From positions 1 to 13,604 of the forward strand of contig DAONLM010000066.1 in assembly GCA_035406685.1 (NCBI GenBank): a DNA stretch of 13,604 bases. Reading direction: 5' to 3'. The notes beneath the pieces were generated by a model, which saw nothing but the letters and a program-made list of their open reading frames with translations, searched no databases and was not told where the DNA came from. Source of the stretch: DAONLM01 sp035406685. Its GTDB lineage: Bacteria > Spirochaetota > GWE2-31-10 > MWDO01. Shown one piece after another: positions 5,056 through 12,868 of this stretch (positions are counted from its first letter, which is position 1; every line of letters begins with the position of its first letter). The position numbers and the translations under genes are program-made.

Positions 5056-6551
5056 ACCCAGTCTTCACTTTTTAATTTGTGAGTGAATTTATTATTTTCA
5101 AAATATTCATCTATTTCATCATTAATAGCCTCAATCAAATCAGCAGCAAAACCTTTTTCTATTATTTTATTTTCTTTAATAAATTGTTCAACACTATTTT
5201 TTAATTTTTTATTCTTTGTATCCTGAATAATTTTTCTAAATATTTTATATGATAGACTATAATCTAATTCATAATATTTTTTAATAATTTCAAATGCTTT
5301 AGAATGATGGCCAGTCTCGCATAGTAAAAAAGCATATTTTAGATAGTCACTATTTTCTCTGATTTTAATCAAATCAATTTTTCTTTTTAATTCACTATGA
5401 TTGAGTCTGTTATATTCAAAAAATAGTTTATCTATATCTTCATAATTATTTTTTATATTTTTAATCTCTTTTTTAGAATTTTTCTCTAATAGTAAGAATT
5501 TTACTACTTTATTTCTTTGTGAATCAAAATTAGATGCAAGTTCATGTAGTAATTTACATCCTGTTTCATATAAAATTTTTTTATCAATTTCTGTATCCTC
5601 TGTTTTTTCAATGATAATTTTGCCTTCTTTAAAGAAAGAAAATTCTTTTAAGAGATTTTCGCTATTTTCTACAATAGATAAGTTATTTAATATTATAAAA
5701 TCAATATTTTCTAAAACTTTTAATTCATTAATTATTATTAAATCATTTTTTGCAATTTTTAAATTTGTCTTTAACTTTTTTATTTTGAAATCATTTTCCA
5801 GACAGATGCTCTCTTTTAATTTTAAAAATATCTTTTCAAATAAGTTACTATTTAAAAAATAGGTTATCTTTTTTTCTTCATCATAACAGTACATATTTAA
5901 GTTTTTAATTTCTTTGCCATTTTCTATTTCATAAAGAATTCTTATTGTATAAGAAAACATTAAGGGTTCAATACCAATTCCTGCAAATCTAAAAAATATA
6001 TTGAGTCTTTTGTTTTTTTTATAATATTCATAAAGATAAAGAATTATTTTATTTCTTATTAAAGAATCTTTAAATAGTGTATAACTTGAAGATTTTGTAG
6101 ACATTTTTATTAAATTTTGAATTATTTCAGAGAAAATATCATATATACTCTCTTTTTCTTCAATTGGGATATCGATATCATACTCATTTAATAAAAATTT
6201 TAATATTAGTCTTGTTATTTCAAATATACCTGCATATCCATAATTTTGGATTATAATAGTAAATATTAAGGCAAAAAATGAATTTTTATCTATTTTTAAG
6301 AGGTTTGAATAGTAGTTTAATATTTTTTTATAAAAGGAATCTATATATTCCTTATTTTCAATTACTACTCTAATCGATAGTAAATTTACTACTTCTTCTA
6401 TTTTTTTTAAGAATTCTATATCTTTATAATTTTTCTCTATAAATGAAAGTAGATGATCTACATCATTTTCTATTTCAGAATAATCAACATTAGCATATAT
6501 TTTTTTATGAATATTTTTTGTCTTTAAAACAAAAATTTCTTCAATATTCAT
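5052..6551 (-). CDS. Unrecognised 499-residue protein with degenerate CheR-like methyltransferase core
   Basis: I do not recognise this protein by name. Residues 1-180 are predicted mostly helical. Residues 187-201 (FRFAGIGIEPLMFSY), the acidic CYDEEKK at 222-228 and DFIILNNLSIVE at 284-295 line up, in order and spacing, with the three landmarks of class I SAM methyltransferases of the CheR type. Those landmarks are the GxGxEPYS motif, the acidic residue after strand 2, and D(L/F)I(F/I)xxN(V/L)LIYF. Residues after 380 (for example LKYAFLLCETGHHSKAFEIIKKYY) look TPR-like. The glycine-rich motif is impoverished, so activity is uncertain. The ATG overlaps the stop of the Rrf2 regulator upstream (ATGA), with no Shine-Dalgarno, implying translational coupling. 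No membrane helices or signal peptide are seen. A purely helical scaffold is the alternative. Confidence 0.5.
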   Translation of the reverse strand: MNIEEIFVLKTKNIHKKIYANVDYSEIENDVDHLLSFIEKNYKDIEFLKKIEEVVNLLSIRVVIENKEYIDSFYKKILNYYSNLLKIDKNSFFALIFTIIIQNYGYAGIFEITRLILKFLLNEYDIDIPIEEKESIYDIFSEIIQNLIKMSTKSSSYTLFKDSLIRNKIILYLYEYYKKNKRLNIFFRFAGIGIEPLMFSYTIRILYEIENGKEIKNLNMYCYDEEKKITYFLNSNLFEKIFLKLKESICLENDFKIKKLKTNLKIAKNDLIIINELKVLENIDFIILNNLSIVENSENLLKEFSFFKEGKIIIEKTEDTEIDKKILYETGCKLLHELASNFDSQRNKVVKFLLLEKNSKKEIKNIKNNYEDIDKLFFEYNRLNHSELKRKIDLIKIRENSDYLKYAFLLCETGHHSKAFEIIKKYYELDYSLSYKIFRKIIQDTKNKKLKNSVEQFIKENKIIEKGFAADLIEAINDEIDEYFENNKFTHKLKSEDWV

Positions 6552-6988
6552 TTTTTTAGTATTTGATTAAGAGATATTTCTCCTTTTTCTACTTTACAAA
6601 GATCTTCTAAATTTATCTTTTCGAGTGTCTCTTTTATATTCTCTGATAAATAAACCCACAAGTTATGAAAAACACATTTATTACTCTTATCGCATACTTC
6701 TGGATTCTTGACACATGGAACTAAGTATAAACCATTTTCAAGATTTTCAACAATCTCTTTTAATGTAATTTTTTCCGGAGATTTTGCTAAAAAATAGCCA
6801 CCGTAAGCCCCTCTTTCTGACTTTATTAGTCCAAGTTTTTTTAATTTATATACTATTTGAGTAAGATATTTATTTGAAATTTTTTCATTTTTAGAAATAT
6901 TGCTTAATTGAATAGGCTCTTTGTTATAATCTTTTGCCAGATCAAGCATAAATCTAACGCCATATCTTGATCTTGTTGAAAGTTTCAT
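6548..6988 (-). CDS. Rrf2-family transcriptional regulator with three-cysteine Fe-S site
   Basis: This 146-residue protein is a typical Rrf2-family regulator. The N-terminal winged helix begins MKLSTRSRYGVRFMLDLA, the recognition region includes SNKYLTQIVYKLKKLGLI, and the wing reads SERGAYGGYFLAKSP. Three cysteines, Cys92, Cys99 and Cys105 (PC-x6-C-x5-C), fall where IscR, NsrR and related members ligate an iron-sulfur cluster. It may therefore sense Fe-S status, oxygen or nitric oxide; the sequence does not distinguish these. It has its own promoter (TTGACA-17-TATAAA at 7027-7055), and its stop overlaps the ATG of the 499-residue gene. No isc/suf genes follow, so it is not an obvious IscR of a cluster-assembly operon; the coupled gene is its likely partner or target. 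Confidence 0.85.
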   Translation of the reverse strand: MKLSTRSRYGVRFMLDLAKDYNKEPIQLSNISKNEKISNKYLTQIVYKLKKLGLIKSERGAYGGYFLAKSPEKITLKEIVENLENGLYLVPCVKNPEVCDKSNKCVFHNLWVYLSENIKETLEKINLEDLCKVEKGEISLNQILKK

Positions 6989-7026
6989 TTTTTTTTTAAA
7001 AACCCCATTTTGAATTATAATTATTT

Positions 7027-7055
7027 TTTATATCAAAAATTTCTAATTATGTCAA
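7027..7055 (-). promoter_or_regulatory. Promoter of the Rrf2 gene
   Basis: On the minus strand TTGACA (7050-7055) and TATAAA (7027-7032) are separated by exactly 17 bases, close to consensus. The start site would be near 7020, leaving a leader of roughly 30 bases that contains TGGGG but no standard Shine-Dalgarno. Repression by the Rrf2 protein at this site is possible but not shown. Confidence 0.7.
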
Positions 7056-7105
7056 AAAATAAATATTTCTATCATAATAGTACACTTAAAAAATTATTTT
7101 ATTAA

Positions 7106-8050
7106 TTATTTTATTATTAGGTATCCGTTATTTTTAAAAAAAGATAGATCTTCTTCTATTGGAATACCTGTTGTTGTAAGATAATTTCCTACCATAAAGG
7201 CATTAATGCCTGCACCAATCAATTTTTCATTTTCTTTTTCTTTAAAAAATGGCCTTCCTCCAGCAATTCTTATTGTAGCATCTGGATTTATTATTCTTAC
7301 GAGTGCTATTGATAAAAGTAATTCATCTTCATTTATTCTCGGAATATTTTCAAGAGGAGTTCCTTTAATGGTTCTTAATATGTTAATTGGAATTGACTTT
7401 ACCCCTAATTTTTTTAGTTCAAAAGCCATCTCTATTCTATCTTTTAAAGACTCGCCAAGACCAAATATTCCTCCAGAGCAGACTTCAAGGCCAATCTCTT
7501 TTATGTTTTTAATGGTTTCAAGTTTATCTTTATAAGTATGAGTGGTGCATATCTTCTCAAAAAAATTAGGACCTGTTTCAAGATTATGATGACATTTTGT
7601 AACCCCAGCCTCTTTTAGTTTTTTTACTCTCTCTTTGGAAAGAAAACCAATTGATACACAAATTGAAATGTCAACTTTTGATTTAATAATTTTAATTATT
7701 TCGATTATTTTTTCAAAATCTTTATCATCTGGAGTTCTGCCACTCGTAACAAGAGAAAATGATTTAACATTTTTATTTTTCATCTCTTCTGCTAAAGGAA
7801 GTATCTTTTCTACTGGCTGAAGATCATATTCCATTATATTAGTATTATAAAAAGAAGATTGTGCACAATATTTACAATCTTCCGGGCATAGACCCGATTT
7901 TATGTTTGAAATAGAACAGAGTTCTATTTTATTTGAAAAATATTTTTTTCTTAAAAATTGAGCATATTCAATAATTTCACCAGTAGAAAAATGCTTTGTA
8001 AATTCAAGAATCTGTTCGATATTATCAAATTTTAATTCTTTTCTAATCAT
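7106..8050 (-). CDS. bioB: Biotin synthase
   Basis: BioB is a radical SAM enzyme that inserts sulfur into dethiobiotin, the last step of biotin synthesis. The cluster-binding CxxxCxxC is CPEDCKYC (Cys55, Cys59 and Cys62 from the chosen start), followed by AQSS. Other family motifs are HHNLET, a CSGGIFGLGE segment, PINILRTIKGTPL and IRIAGGR, the last containing the arginine near the [2Fe-2S] site. I start at the ATG at 8048-8050 (314 residues). The longer frame begins with a TTG at 8089 that lies upstream of a good promoter (8057-8085) and lacks a ribosome binding site. No Shine-Dalgarno precedes the ATG either, consistent with a leaderless transcript. No other bio genes are in the window. No BirA-type operator palindrome was recognised. 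Confidence 0.94.
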   Translation of the reverse strand: MIRKELKFDNIEQILEFTKHFSTGEIIEYAQFLRKKYFSNKIELCSISNIKSGLCPEDCKYCAQSSFYNTNIMEYDLQPVEKILPLAEEMKNKNVKSFSLVTSGRTPDDKDFEKIIEIIKIIKSKVDISICVSIGFLSKERVKKLKEAGVTKCHHNLETGPNFFEKICTTHTYKDKLETIKNIKEIGLEVCSGGIFGLGESLKDRIEMAFELKKLGVKSIPINILRTIKGTPLENIPRINEDELLLSIALVRIINPDATIRIAGGRPFFKEKENEKLIGAGINAFMVGNYLTTTGIPIEEDLSFFKNNGYLIIK

Positions 8051-8056
8051 AGATGA

Positions 8057-8085
8057 AGAATAGCATAAATATTTTATAAAATCAA
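8057..8085 (-). promoter_or_regulatory. Promoter of bioB, probably giving a leaderless mRNA
   Basis: On the minus strand TTGATT (8080-8085) and TATTCT (8057-8062) have 17-base spacing. The -10 box ends six bases before the bioB ATG, so transcription should start at or next to the start codon. Confidence 0.5.
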
Positions 8086-8253
8086 GCAATATCGTTTAAA
8101 AAAATATATTATGGTATGAAAAATTAATCAATAAATATAGATTGAAAAAATAAAACTCAAACATAAAATTTATAATTTATATAAACAAATATTTAAAAAT
8201 GTATAAAATTTTATATATCGAAGATAAATAAATTCAATAAAGAATAGATTAAA

Positions 8254-9597
8254 TTATTTCAAAGAGCTTGTTAAAACAATTGGGTCTATCAATTTATCAA
8301 TTTTTTCTCTATTTAAAGTAGAATTTTTTATAACAAATTCTTTAAATTCTTCAATTGTGCGAATTTCAAGATCCTGAGCAAGTATAAATAATCTTTTTAC
8401 TTCATTATAGCCTAATTCAGGGATTAAAGAATTTAATAAAATATTAGAATTTAACAAATTCTTCTCTATTTTTTCATTATTAATTTCCATTCTGTTTAAG
8501 AATTTGTTAATAAAACTATTTATTGCCAATTTAATATAACTATATATTTTAATAAAACAATCTATCACAAATGGTAAAAAAGCATTTAATTGAAGTTGCC
8601 CTATTTTAGCATATTGTTCTATTTTATAGCATTCTCCTTCTATCTCGATGGCAAGGCCTCTTACAAATTCAAGAATAACTGGATTTACCTTAGCAGCCAT
8701 AATGGTAGAACCATATTGAAGATGTGGATGCTTTATTTCATTAATAAAACTCGAAGTATATAATAAAAGATCTCCGGTTATTTTAAATAGATTGTTTGCT
8801 AATGTCTTATAGCCATTCGAGAGTTCCACATATTTATCAAGATTTGATATTTCATCAACAAGATTCTGACTTCTACAAAGTGGTAAACCTGTAATCTCTC
8901 TTAACTTTCTCTCTGCAATAAAAATATATTCCTGAGGTGCAAAAAAGCATGTTCCTAAAGCAGTTCCACCAAGAGCAATTGTCTTTATTCTCTCTTTTAA
9001 TTTATTTAATCTCCATCTATCTCTTTCAATGCTTCCAGCCCATCCACCAAAAACTTGACCAAGTGTTATTGGAAGTGCTGACTGTAACTCTGTTCTTCCT
9101 GTAATTAAAATATTTGAATATTCTGTCTCTTTTTTTACAAGAGCTTCCTGTAATTTTATGACTAAATTCTCTATTTCTATTAAATGTCTATATACGACAA
9201 TTGTCACTGCTGTTGGAAATAGATCATTTGTTGATTGATATCTATTTATATCCTCCAGTGGGTCAATATTAACTTCTTCATTATATTTTTCTTTATAAAG
9301 TTCTTTGCTAAAATTTGCTATTACCTCACAAAAATTCATATTAATACTTGTGCCAGCCCCACCCTGTTGTAAGGATAAAACAAAATTAGAATTTAATTCA
9401 CCGTATATTATTTTATTAATTGCTTCTATAATACAGTCAAAAATCTCTTGTTTAAAATATCCATTATATTCCTGAATTGCAGAAATAGTGGCTTTTTTAA
9501 CCTCTGCAAATGCCTTTATAAAATCAAAATTAAGAGAAGAAGAAATAAAATTATCTAAAGCATTCTTTGTCTGTTCACCATAATATATCTTTTGCAT
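8254..9597 (-). CDS. Fumarase/aspartase-superfamily lyase, probable aspartate ammonia-lyase
   Basis: This 447-residue enzyme belongs to the superfamily of homotetrameric lyases that eliminate from a succinyl-type substrate to give fumarate. It shows YYGEQTKNALDNF at the N-terminus, QQGGAGTSINMN at 77-88, QSTNDLFPTA at 121-130, GRTELQSALP at 167-176, ALGGTALGT at 208-216 and the flexible loop GSTIMAAKVNP at 296-306, where Ser297 is the expected catalytic base. Fumarases normally have His in GRTHLQDA; here it is Glu, and aspartases often have Gln or other residues at this place, so aspartase is favoured. The loop proline of GSSIMP is replaced by Ala. The N-terminus lacks the usual first dozen or so residues. 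There is no Shine-Dalgarno before the ATG. The gene stands alone between bioB and the STAS gene. Confidence 0.8.
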   Translation of the reverse strand: MQKIYYGEQTKNALDNFISSSLNFDFIKAFAEVKKATISAIQEYNGYFKQEIFDCIIEAINKIIYGELNSNFVLSLQQGGAGTSINMNFCEVIANFSKELYKEKYNEEVNIDPLEDINRYQSTNDLFPTAVTIVVYRHLIEIENLVIKLQEALVKKETEYSNILITGRTELQSALPITLGQVFGGWAGSIERDRWRLNKLKERIKTIALGGTALGTCFFAPQEYIFIAERKLREITGLPLCRSQNLVDEISNLDKYVELSNGYKTLANNLFKITGDLLLYTSSFINEIKHPHLQYGSTIMAAKVNPVILEFVRGLAIEIEGECYKIEQYAKIGQLQLNAFLPFVIDCFIKIYSYIKLAINSFINKFLNRMEINNEKIEKNLLNSNILLNSLIPELGYNEVKRLFILAQDLEIRTIEEFKEFVIKNSTLNREKIDKLIDPIVLTSSLK

Positions 9598-9746
9598 AAA
9601 CTTTGAAGGTATTTTTAAAAATAGGCAATCTTAATTTAAGATATAACTAAAATAAAATTTCTTTTTTTTATTGTAAGAAAAAAGTAATTAGCTACCCCCT
9701 CTAACATTTACAATTTATAAAAATTAAAAATAGATTTTAAAAAGAA

Positions 9747-10133
9747 TTATTTAATTTGAATTTCTATTAAACCTGGGGCAAGCATTGAAAGCATCTTTAA
9801 AGATGTCTCCTGCCAGGTTATTTCAGAATTTGCTATTATTTTAAATCTATATTTCTTATCTGGGGGTAATGGGGTAACTTTTGTTATCCATTTAATAAGT
9901 GTTTTTATACCACTTGAATTTAAAAAAGTTAACTTACTAAAATCCAATTCAACATATTTTATATTAGTTTCAATTACTTTATTATGTATCTGTTCAAAAA
10001 AAGGTACAAATATAGGCTCTGGATTCTGTACATCTATATCACCACTGAATGTCACCTTTATTCCGTTAGCAATATCCATTAATTCTACTGTTGCTTTTTC
10101 TGTAATAACATTATCAATACCAAAACTATTCAT
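9747..10133 (-). CDS. STAS-like antagonist of the SiaC/slr1659 type
   Basis: This 128-residue protein resembles the STAS-like partner of HATPase-type kinases. The phosphoacceptor region reads LDFSKLTFLNSSGIKTLIKWI, with Ser73 and Ser74 in NSSG, analogous to the DSSG phospho-serine of SpoIIAA-type antagonists. The family is usually encoded next to a SiaB/slr1658-type protein, and that is exactly the case here: the gene starts 36 bases after the stop of the upstream partner. The ATG has a good Shine-Dalgarno (AAGGAG). A likely role is a phosphorylation-dependent switch that binds an enzyme or regulator; in Pseudomonas, SiaC binds a diguanylate cyclase. The target here is unknown. It is the last gene of its transcription group. 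Confidence 0.65.
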   Translation of the reverse strand: MNSFGIDNVITEKATVELMDIANGIKVTFSGDIDVQNPEPIFVPFFEQIHNKVIETNIKYVELDFSKLTFLNSSGIKTLIKWITKVTPLPPDKKYRFKIIANSEITWQETSLKMLSMLAPGLIEIQIK

Positions 10134-10169
10134 GTTAACTCCTTTTTTTATTCTAATTTCAAATATATT

Positions 10170-10652
10170 TTATTTAAGATCAAAAATTACACTTACCTTA
10201 ACAAGATCCCCGTCTATATCTACTTTTATAGTAGCATTACTCTCATACCTAATTCTTGCTAGCCCCAATTGACTTCCACCGTCTGTTCTTAAAGCAGCTT
10301 CCTGCATCTTCATTAAATAGACTTCTTGTGGATCTCCTTTGTTTATTTTTTCTACTTCAGATAACAATACTTTAATATTTTCCTGCGTAGAAAAATTTTC
10401 AACATGTAGATACAATTTATTTTCATCTTTTATATGCTCTATTGATATCTTAGTTCCCTCATCTGAGGCATATTTAACTGCATTCTCAAGTAGCTCACTT
10501 GCAGCCATTGATATAACATCAGCCCATTTGTTATCAGCAAGAGTAATTGCTAAAAAATTCTGTAAAAAAGTTCTCACTGTTGCTATATAAGTCCATCTAG
10601 GACCAAATATCATTTCGATAAAACCATTTTTTACATTTTTAAAAAGTTCCAT
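10170..10652 (-). CDS. SiaB/slr1658-type HATPase-like partner-switch protein
   Basis: This 160-residue protein has a GHKL-like N-box (SELLENAVKYA, residues 52-62, with Glu53 and Asn57). The canonical DxGxG box is replaced by VENFSTQEN followed by a helical insert. The late motif GGSQLGLARIRYE is where GHKL proteins have their G2 box. This combination is typical of the SiaB/slr1658 group, which phosphorylates its STAS-like partner in characterised cases. The next gene down encodes such a partner. Start: ATG at 10652 preceded by GAGAGAGGG. The gene lies 46 bases after the PilZ gene, so c-di-GMP output and partner switching may be linked. A second, longer relative lies at 582-1379. Confidence 0.7.
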   Translation of the reverse strand: MELFKNVKNGFIEMIFGPRWTYIATVRTFLQNFLAITLADNKWADVISMAASELLENAVKYASDEGTKISIEHIKDENKLYLHVENFSTQENIKVLLSEVEKINKGDPQEVYLMKMQEAALRTDGGSQLGLARIRYESNATIKVDIDGDLVKVSVIFDLK

Positions 10653-10698
10653 ACTACCCTCTCTCTAAAAATCTTCAATCTTCTTAACAAATAAAAAT

Positions 10699-11040
10699 TT
10701 ATAAATTTATCTTATTTGTTACATATTGAGATAACAAATCAAAATCTTTTTTCTCTATAATTACAAACTCTATTCCAGCATCATATAATTTTTCTTTGAC
10801 TATCTCTTGTATTCTGACTACTCTTGCCTCTGCTGGTATGAATTCATCATGATCTTTTATATAAAATTTTAATTTTATAATACTATTAACAGGAATATAG
10901 CTATTAATCCTAATAAGAAATCCCCCAGCACTTATATCTTTTGTATAAGAAGAATAGGGTACTTTCATCTTATCATTAATAATCTCATATTTTACCTGTA
11001 TAGTATCTGGTATTCTTTTATATTTTCTTCTTTCTATCAT
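10699..11040 (-). CDS. PilZ-domain protein, c-di-GMP receptor
   Basis: This single-domain PilZ protein has 113 residues from the chosen ATG. It begins MIERRKYKRIPD, containing the RxxxR motif (Arg5, Arg9), and later has DISAGG (35-40), the (D/N)xSxxG motif. Both motifs are the c-di-GMP contact sites in characterised PilZ domains, so ligand binding is likely retained. The longer frame begins at a TTG at 11076 that lies inside the -35 box of a promoter at 11048-11076 and has no ribosome binding site, so I prefer the ATG at 11038-11040. The gene follows trpC-trpF by 37 bases and precedes the SiaB-like and STAS-like genes. It probably acts as a cytoplasmic c-di-GMP effector; its target is not evident. 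Confidence 0.82.
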   Translation of the reverse strand: MIERRKYKRIPDTIQVKYEIINDKMKVPYSSYTKDISAGGFLIRINSYIPVNSIIKLKFYIKDHDEFIPAEARVVRIQEIVKEKLYDAGIEFVIIEKKDFDLLSQYVTNKINL

Positions 11041-11047
11041 CGCCTTT

Positions 11048-11076
11048 ATAATACTATATCTTTTTAAAAAAATCAA
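11048..11076 (-). promoter_or_regulatory. Internal promoter for the PilZ / partner-switch genes
   Basis: On the minus strand TTGATT (11071-11076) and TATTAT (11048-11053) have 17-base spacing. The boxes lie between the trpC-trpF stop and the PilZ ATG. The -10 box ends seven bases before that ATG, predicting a leaderless start. Read-through from trpC-trpF could also express the gene, using the AAAGG just before the ATG. Confidence 0.5.
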
Positions 11077-11077
11077 A

Positions 11078-12517
11078 TTAATTTTTTATTTTTTTTATTT
11101 TTTTTAAAAACAGATAAATTTTTTCCTTACTTTTTTTACCTGGTGATTCCTCTACACCAGAACTAACATCAATTAAGAGAGGTTGCCAATTTTTAATAAT
11201 TTCTTCAATATTATATTCATTTATTCCACCAGCAAGATATAATCTTATGTCTTTTTCTTTAGCAAAATCAAGTAATTTACTATCAATTGTCCTGCCAGTG
11301 CCACCATAACTCTCTTTACTAAATGCATCATAAAGCACAATAGGGCTATAAAATTCTTTCAAAAAATCTTCTTTTTCCTTTACTCGAATAGCCTTATACC
11401 AGCATACATTGTATGACATACATTGATCATTATTCATATCATTATGAAATTGGATGGCATCAAGATATCCCTCTCTTACAAGATTTACAACTTGATCTAT
11501 ATTCTTATCTACTACAACGCCAACTTTTAAAACACTATCTTTTAAAATAGAAGATATCTCTTTTGCCTTCTCAATTGATATCTCTCTTGGGCTTTTTGCA
11601 AAGATAAAACCAATTATATCTACCTTATTGTCTCTTATAAATATTGCATCATCAATATTTGTTATGCCACAAATTTTAACAACTATCTTTTTGTCAAAAT
11701 ATATCTTTTTAAATATCTTTTGATAAAAGTTATTTTTATTCTTATAACCATTTATAAAACCATTTTTTATCTCTTCTATTTTTTCTTTAATATTATCACT
11801 CTTAACAACTCGGGTTCCCACCAAAATTCCATTAAAACCACTATTACCAATAAAAAAAGCATCTGTATAATTTCTTATTCCAGACTCAAAAATTACTTTT
11901 ATATTTTCTGGTATAAGACTCTTCAATCCAATTGGATAATTTCTATCTATATTAAATGTCTTTAAATCCCTTGAATTTATCCCTATTAGTTTTGGATTTA
12001 ATTTTAAAGCAATCTCTAATTCTTCAAGATTATGCACCTCTATTAGAGGTAGCATTCCAAGATCTTCTGCTAATTCTTTCAGTCTTTTTAATTTTTCATA
12101 ATTAAGAATAGAAACAATCAAGAGAACAAGATCAGCACCTGCCCTGTAAGATATTCTTATATCTTCTTCATATAATAAAAAATCTTTTCTTAATACTGAA
12201 CACTCTTTAATACTCTTTTTAATTTCGATTAAATCTTTAAGGTTACCATAAAAAAAATTTTCTTCTGTAAGAACAGATATTACATTTGCACCACTTTCGA
12301 TATAGCAATTTGCCCAATCAACCGGGTTTACTATATCATTCATCTTACCTTCTGAAGGAGAACCCCTCTTTATTTCACAGATTATTATTTCCTTATCAAG
12401 ATTGGGAATATTTAATGGAACTTCTCTTTTTTCTGGGAGATAAAATCCCTGATTATATCCTTTATCTTTTATATCTTTAACTCTTTTGTCAACAATTTTT
12501 TTTAAAATTTCTTCCAT
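11078..12517 (-). CDS. trpCF: Bifunctional indole-3-glycerol-phosphate synthase / phosphoribosylanthranilate isomerase
   Basis: This 479-residue fusion joins two (beta/alpha)8 barrels that catalyse consecutive tryptophan-synthesis steps: isomerisation of phosphoribosylanthranilate (TrpF) and closure to indole-3-glycerol phosphate (TrpC). The TrpC half comes first: EIKRGSPSEG (48-57, with catalytic Lys50), ISVLTEENFFYG, VLRKDF (108-113), LIEVH, IGINSRDLKTF and FESGI. The TrpF half starts near residue 280 with KICGITN (catalytic Cys283), then GFIFAKSPR, VGVVVD, AIQFH, LYDAF, YGGTGRTID, LAGGIN and DVSSGVEESPGKK. I choose the ATG at 12517: it overlaps the folB stop (TAATG) and follows AAAGGAAAG, whereas the longer frame starts at a TTG inside folB. 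No other trp genes are in the window. Confidence 0.94.
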   Translation of the reverse strand: MEEILKKIVDKRVKDIKDKGYNQGFYLPEKREVPLNIPNLDKEIIICEIKRGSPSEGKMNDIVNPVDWANCYIESGANVISVLTEENFFYGNLKDLIEIKKSIKECSVLRKDFLLYEEDIRISYRAGADLVLLIVSILNYEKLKRLKELAEDLGMLPLIEVHNLEELEIALKLNPKLIGINSRDLKTFNIDRNYPIGLKSLIPENIKVIFESGIRNYTDAFFIGNSGFNGILVGTRVVKSDNIKEKIEEIKNGFINGYKNKNNFYQKIFKKIYFDKKIVVKICGITNIDDAIFIRDNKVDIIGFIFAKSPREISIEKAKEISSILKDSVLKVGVVVDKNIDQVVNLVREGYLDAIQFHNDMNNDQCMSYNVCWYKAIRVKEKEDFLKEFYSPIVLYDAFSKESYGGTGRTIDSKLLDFAKEKDIRLYLAGGINEYNIEEIIKNWQPLLIDVSSGVEESPGKKSKEKIYLFLKKIKKIKN

Positions 12518-12861
12518 TATCTTTCCTTTATTTCTTCTATATAAATAGTCTTGCAATCTTTAAATTTTTTATCTTTTCTAATTTTACACTTTACTTTTTT
12601 TACAGTCTCATCTTTTAAAATAAGATTTATTATTTCAATGCATAATTTTTCGAGTGTATAAAAATTACTATTTTCTACAAATTTTTTTACCTCTTTTAAA
12701 ACCAGATCATAATCAACAGTTTGATTAATAGAATCATTAAATTCAGAGGAGAGATTAAATTCTATTTCAAGATCAATAAAAATTTTTTGCCTCTTCTTTC
12801 GTTCAAAATTATATACACCTATTATAGTATTAACTTTAAGATTATTTATATAGATTTTCAT
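12517..12861 (-). CDS. folB: Dihydroneopterin aldolase
   Basis: FolB converts 7,8-dihydroneopterin to 6-hydroxymethyl-dihydropterin and glycolaldehyde in folate synthesis. The 114-residue length is typical. Family features are the opening INNLKVNTIIGVYNFERKKRQ (strand, GVY-xER--xQ), IDLEIEF, TVDYDLV with the conserved tyrosine, FYTLEKLC with the substrate-anchoring glutamate, and a KCKIRKDKKF segment at the place of the catalytic lysine, where most members have V-x-KP; here the proline is missing. The last base of its stop is the first base of the trpC-trpF ATG, so the two are co-translated. The promoter is at 12869-12897 and predicts a leaderless mRNA; no Shine-Dalgarno precedes the ATG. Confidence 0.87.
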   Translation of the reverse strand: MKIYINNLKVNTIIGVYNFERKKRQKIFIDLEIEFNLSSEFNDSINQTVDYDLVLKEVKKFVENSNFYTLEKLCIEIINLILKDETVKKVKCKIRKDKKFKDCKTIYIEEIKER

Positions 12862-12868
12862 ACTATTA

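Noticed and set aside
7077..7125. Direct repeats of an ATTATTTTATTAA-type sequence at the bioB end
   Set aside because: They are pure A/T, overlap the end of bioB and are expected by chance in this composition; no hairpin or function could be supported.
7206..7820. Plus-strand open frames opposite bioB
   Set aside because: They are antisense shadows of a clearly conserved gene, with no start signals. The same applies to the frames opposite flaB, the SiaB-like gene, trpC-trpF and the right RHH gene.
8051..8089. Upstream TTG start for bioB
   Set aside because: The TTG has no ribosome binding site, and the intervening bases hold a promoter; the ATG at 8050 is preferred.
8090..8253. Possible riboswitch or terminator between bioB and the lyase gene
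   Set aside because: The 164 bases are nearly all A/T and show no GC-containing stem, T-run terminator or recognisable aptamer.
9598..9746. Possible terminator between the STAS gene and the lyase
   Set aside because: TTGTAA and TTACAA arms around 9672-9714 are far apart and enclose no stable stem followed by T residues on the minus strand.
12518..12556. Upstream TTG start for trpC-trpF
   Set aside because: It would lie inside folB; the ATG at 12517 has a Shine-Dalgarno and the TAATG overlap.
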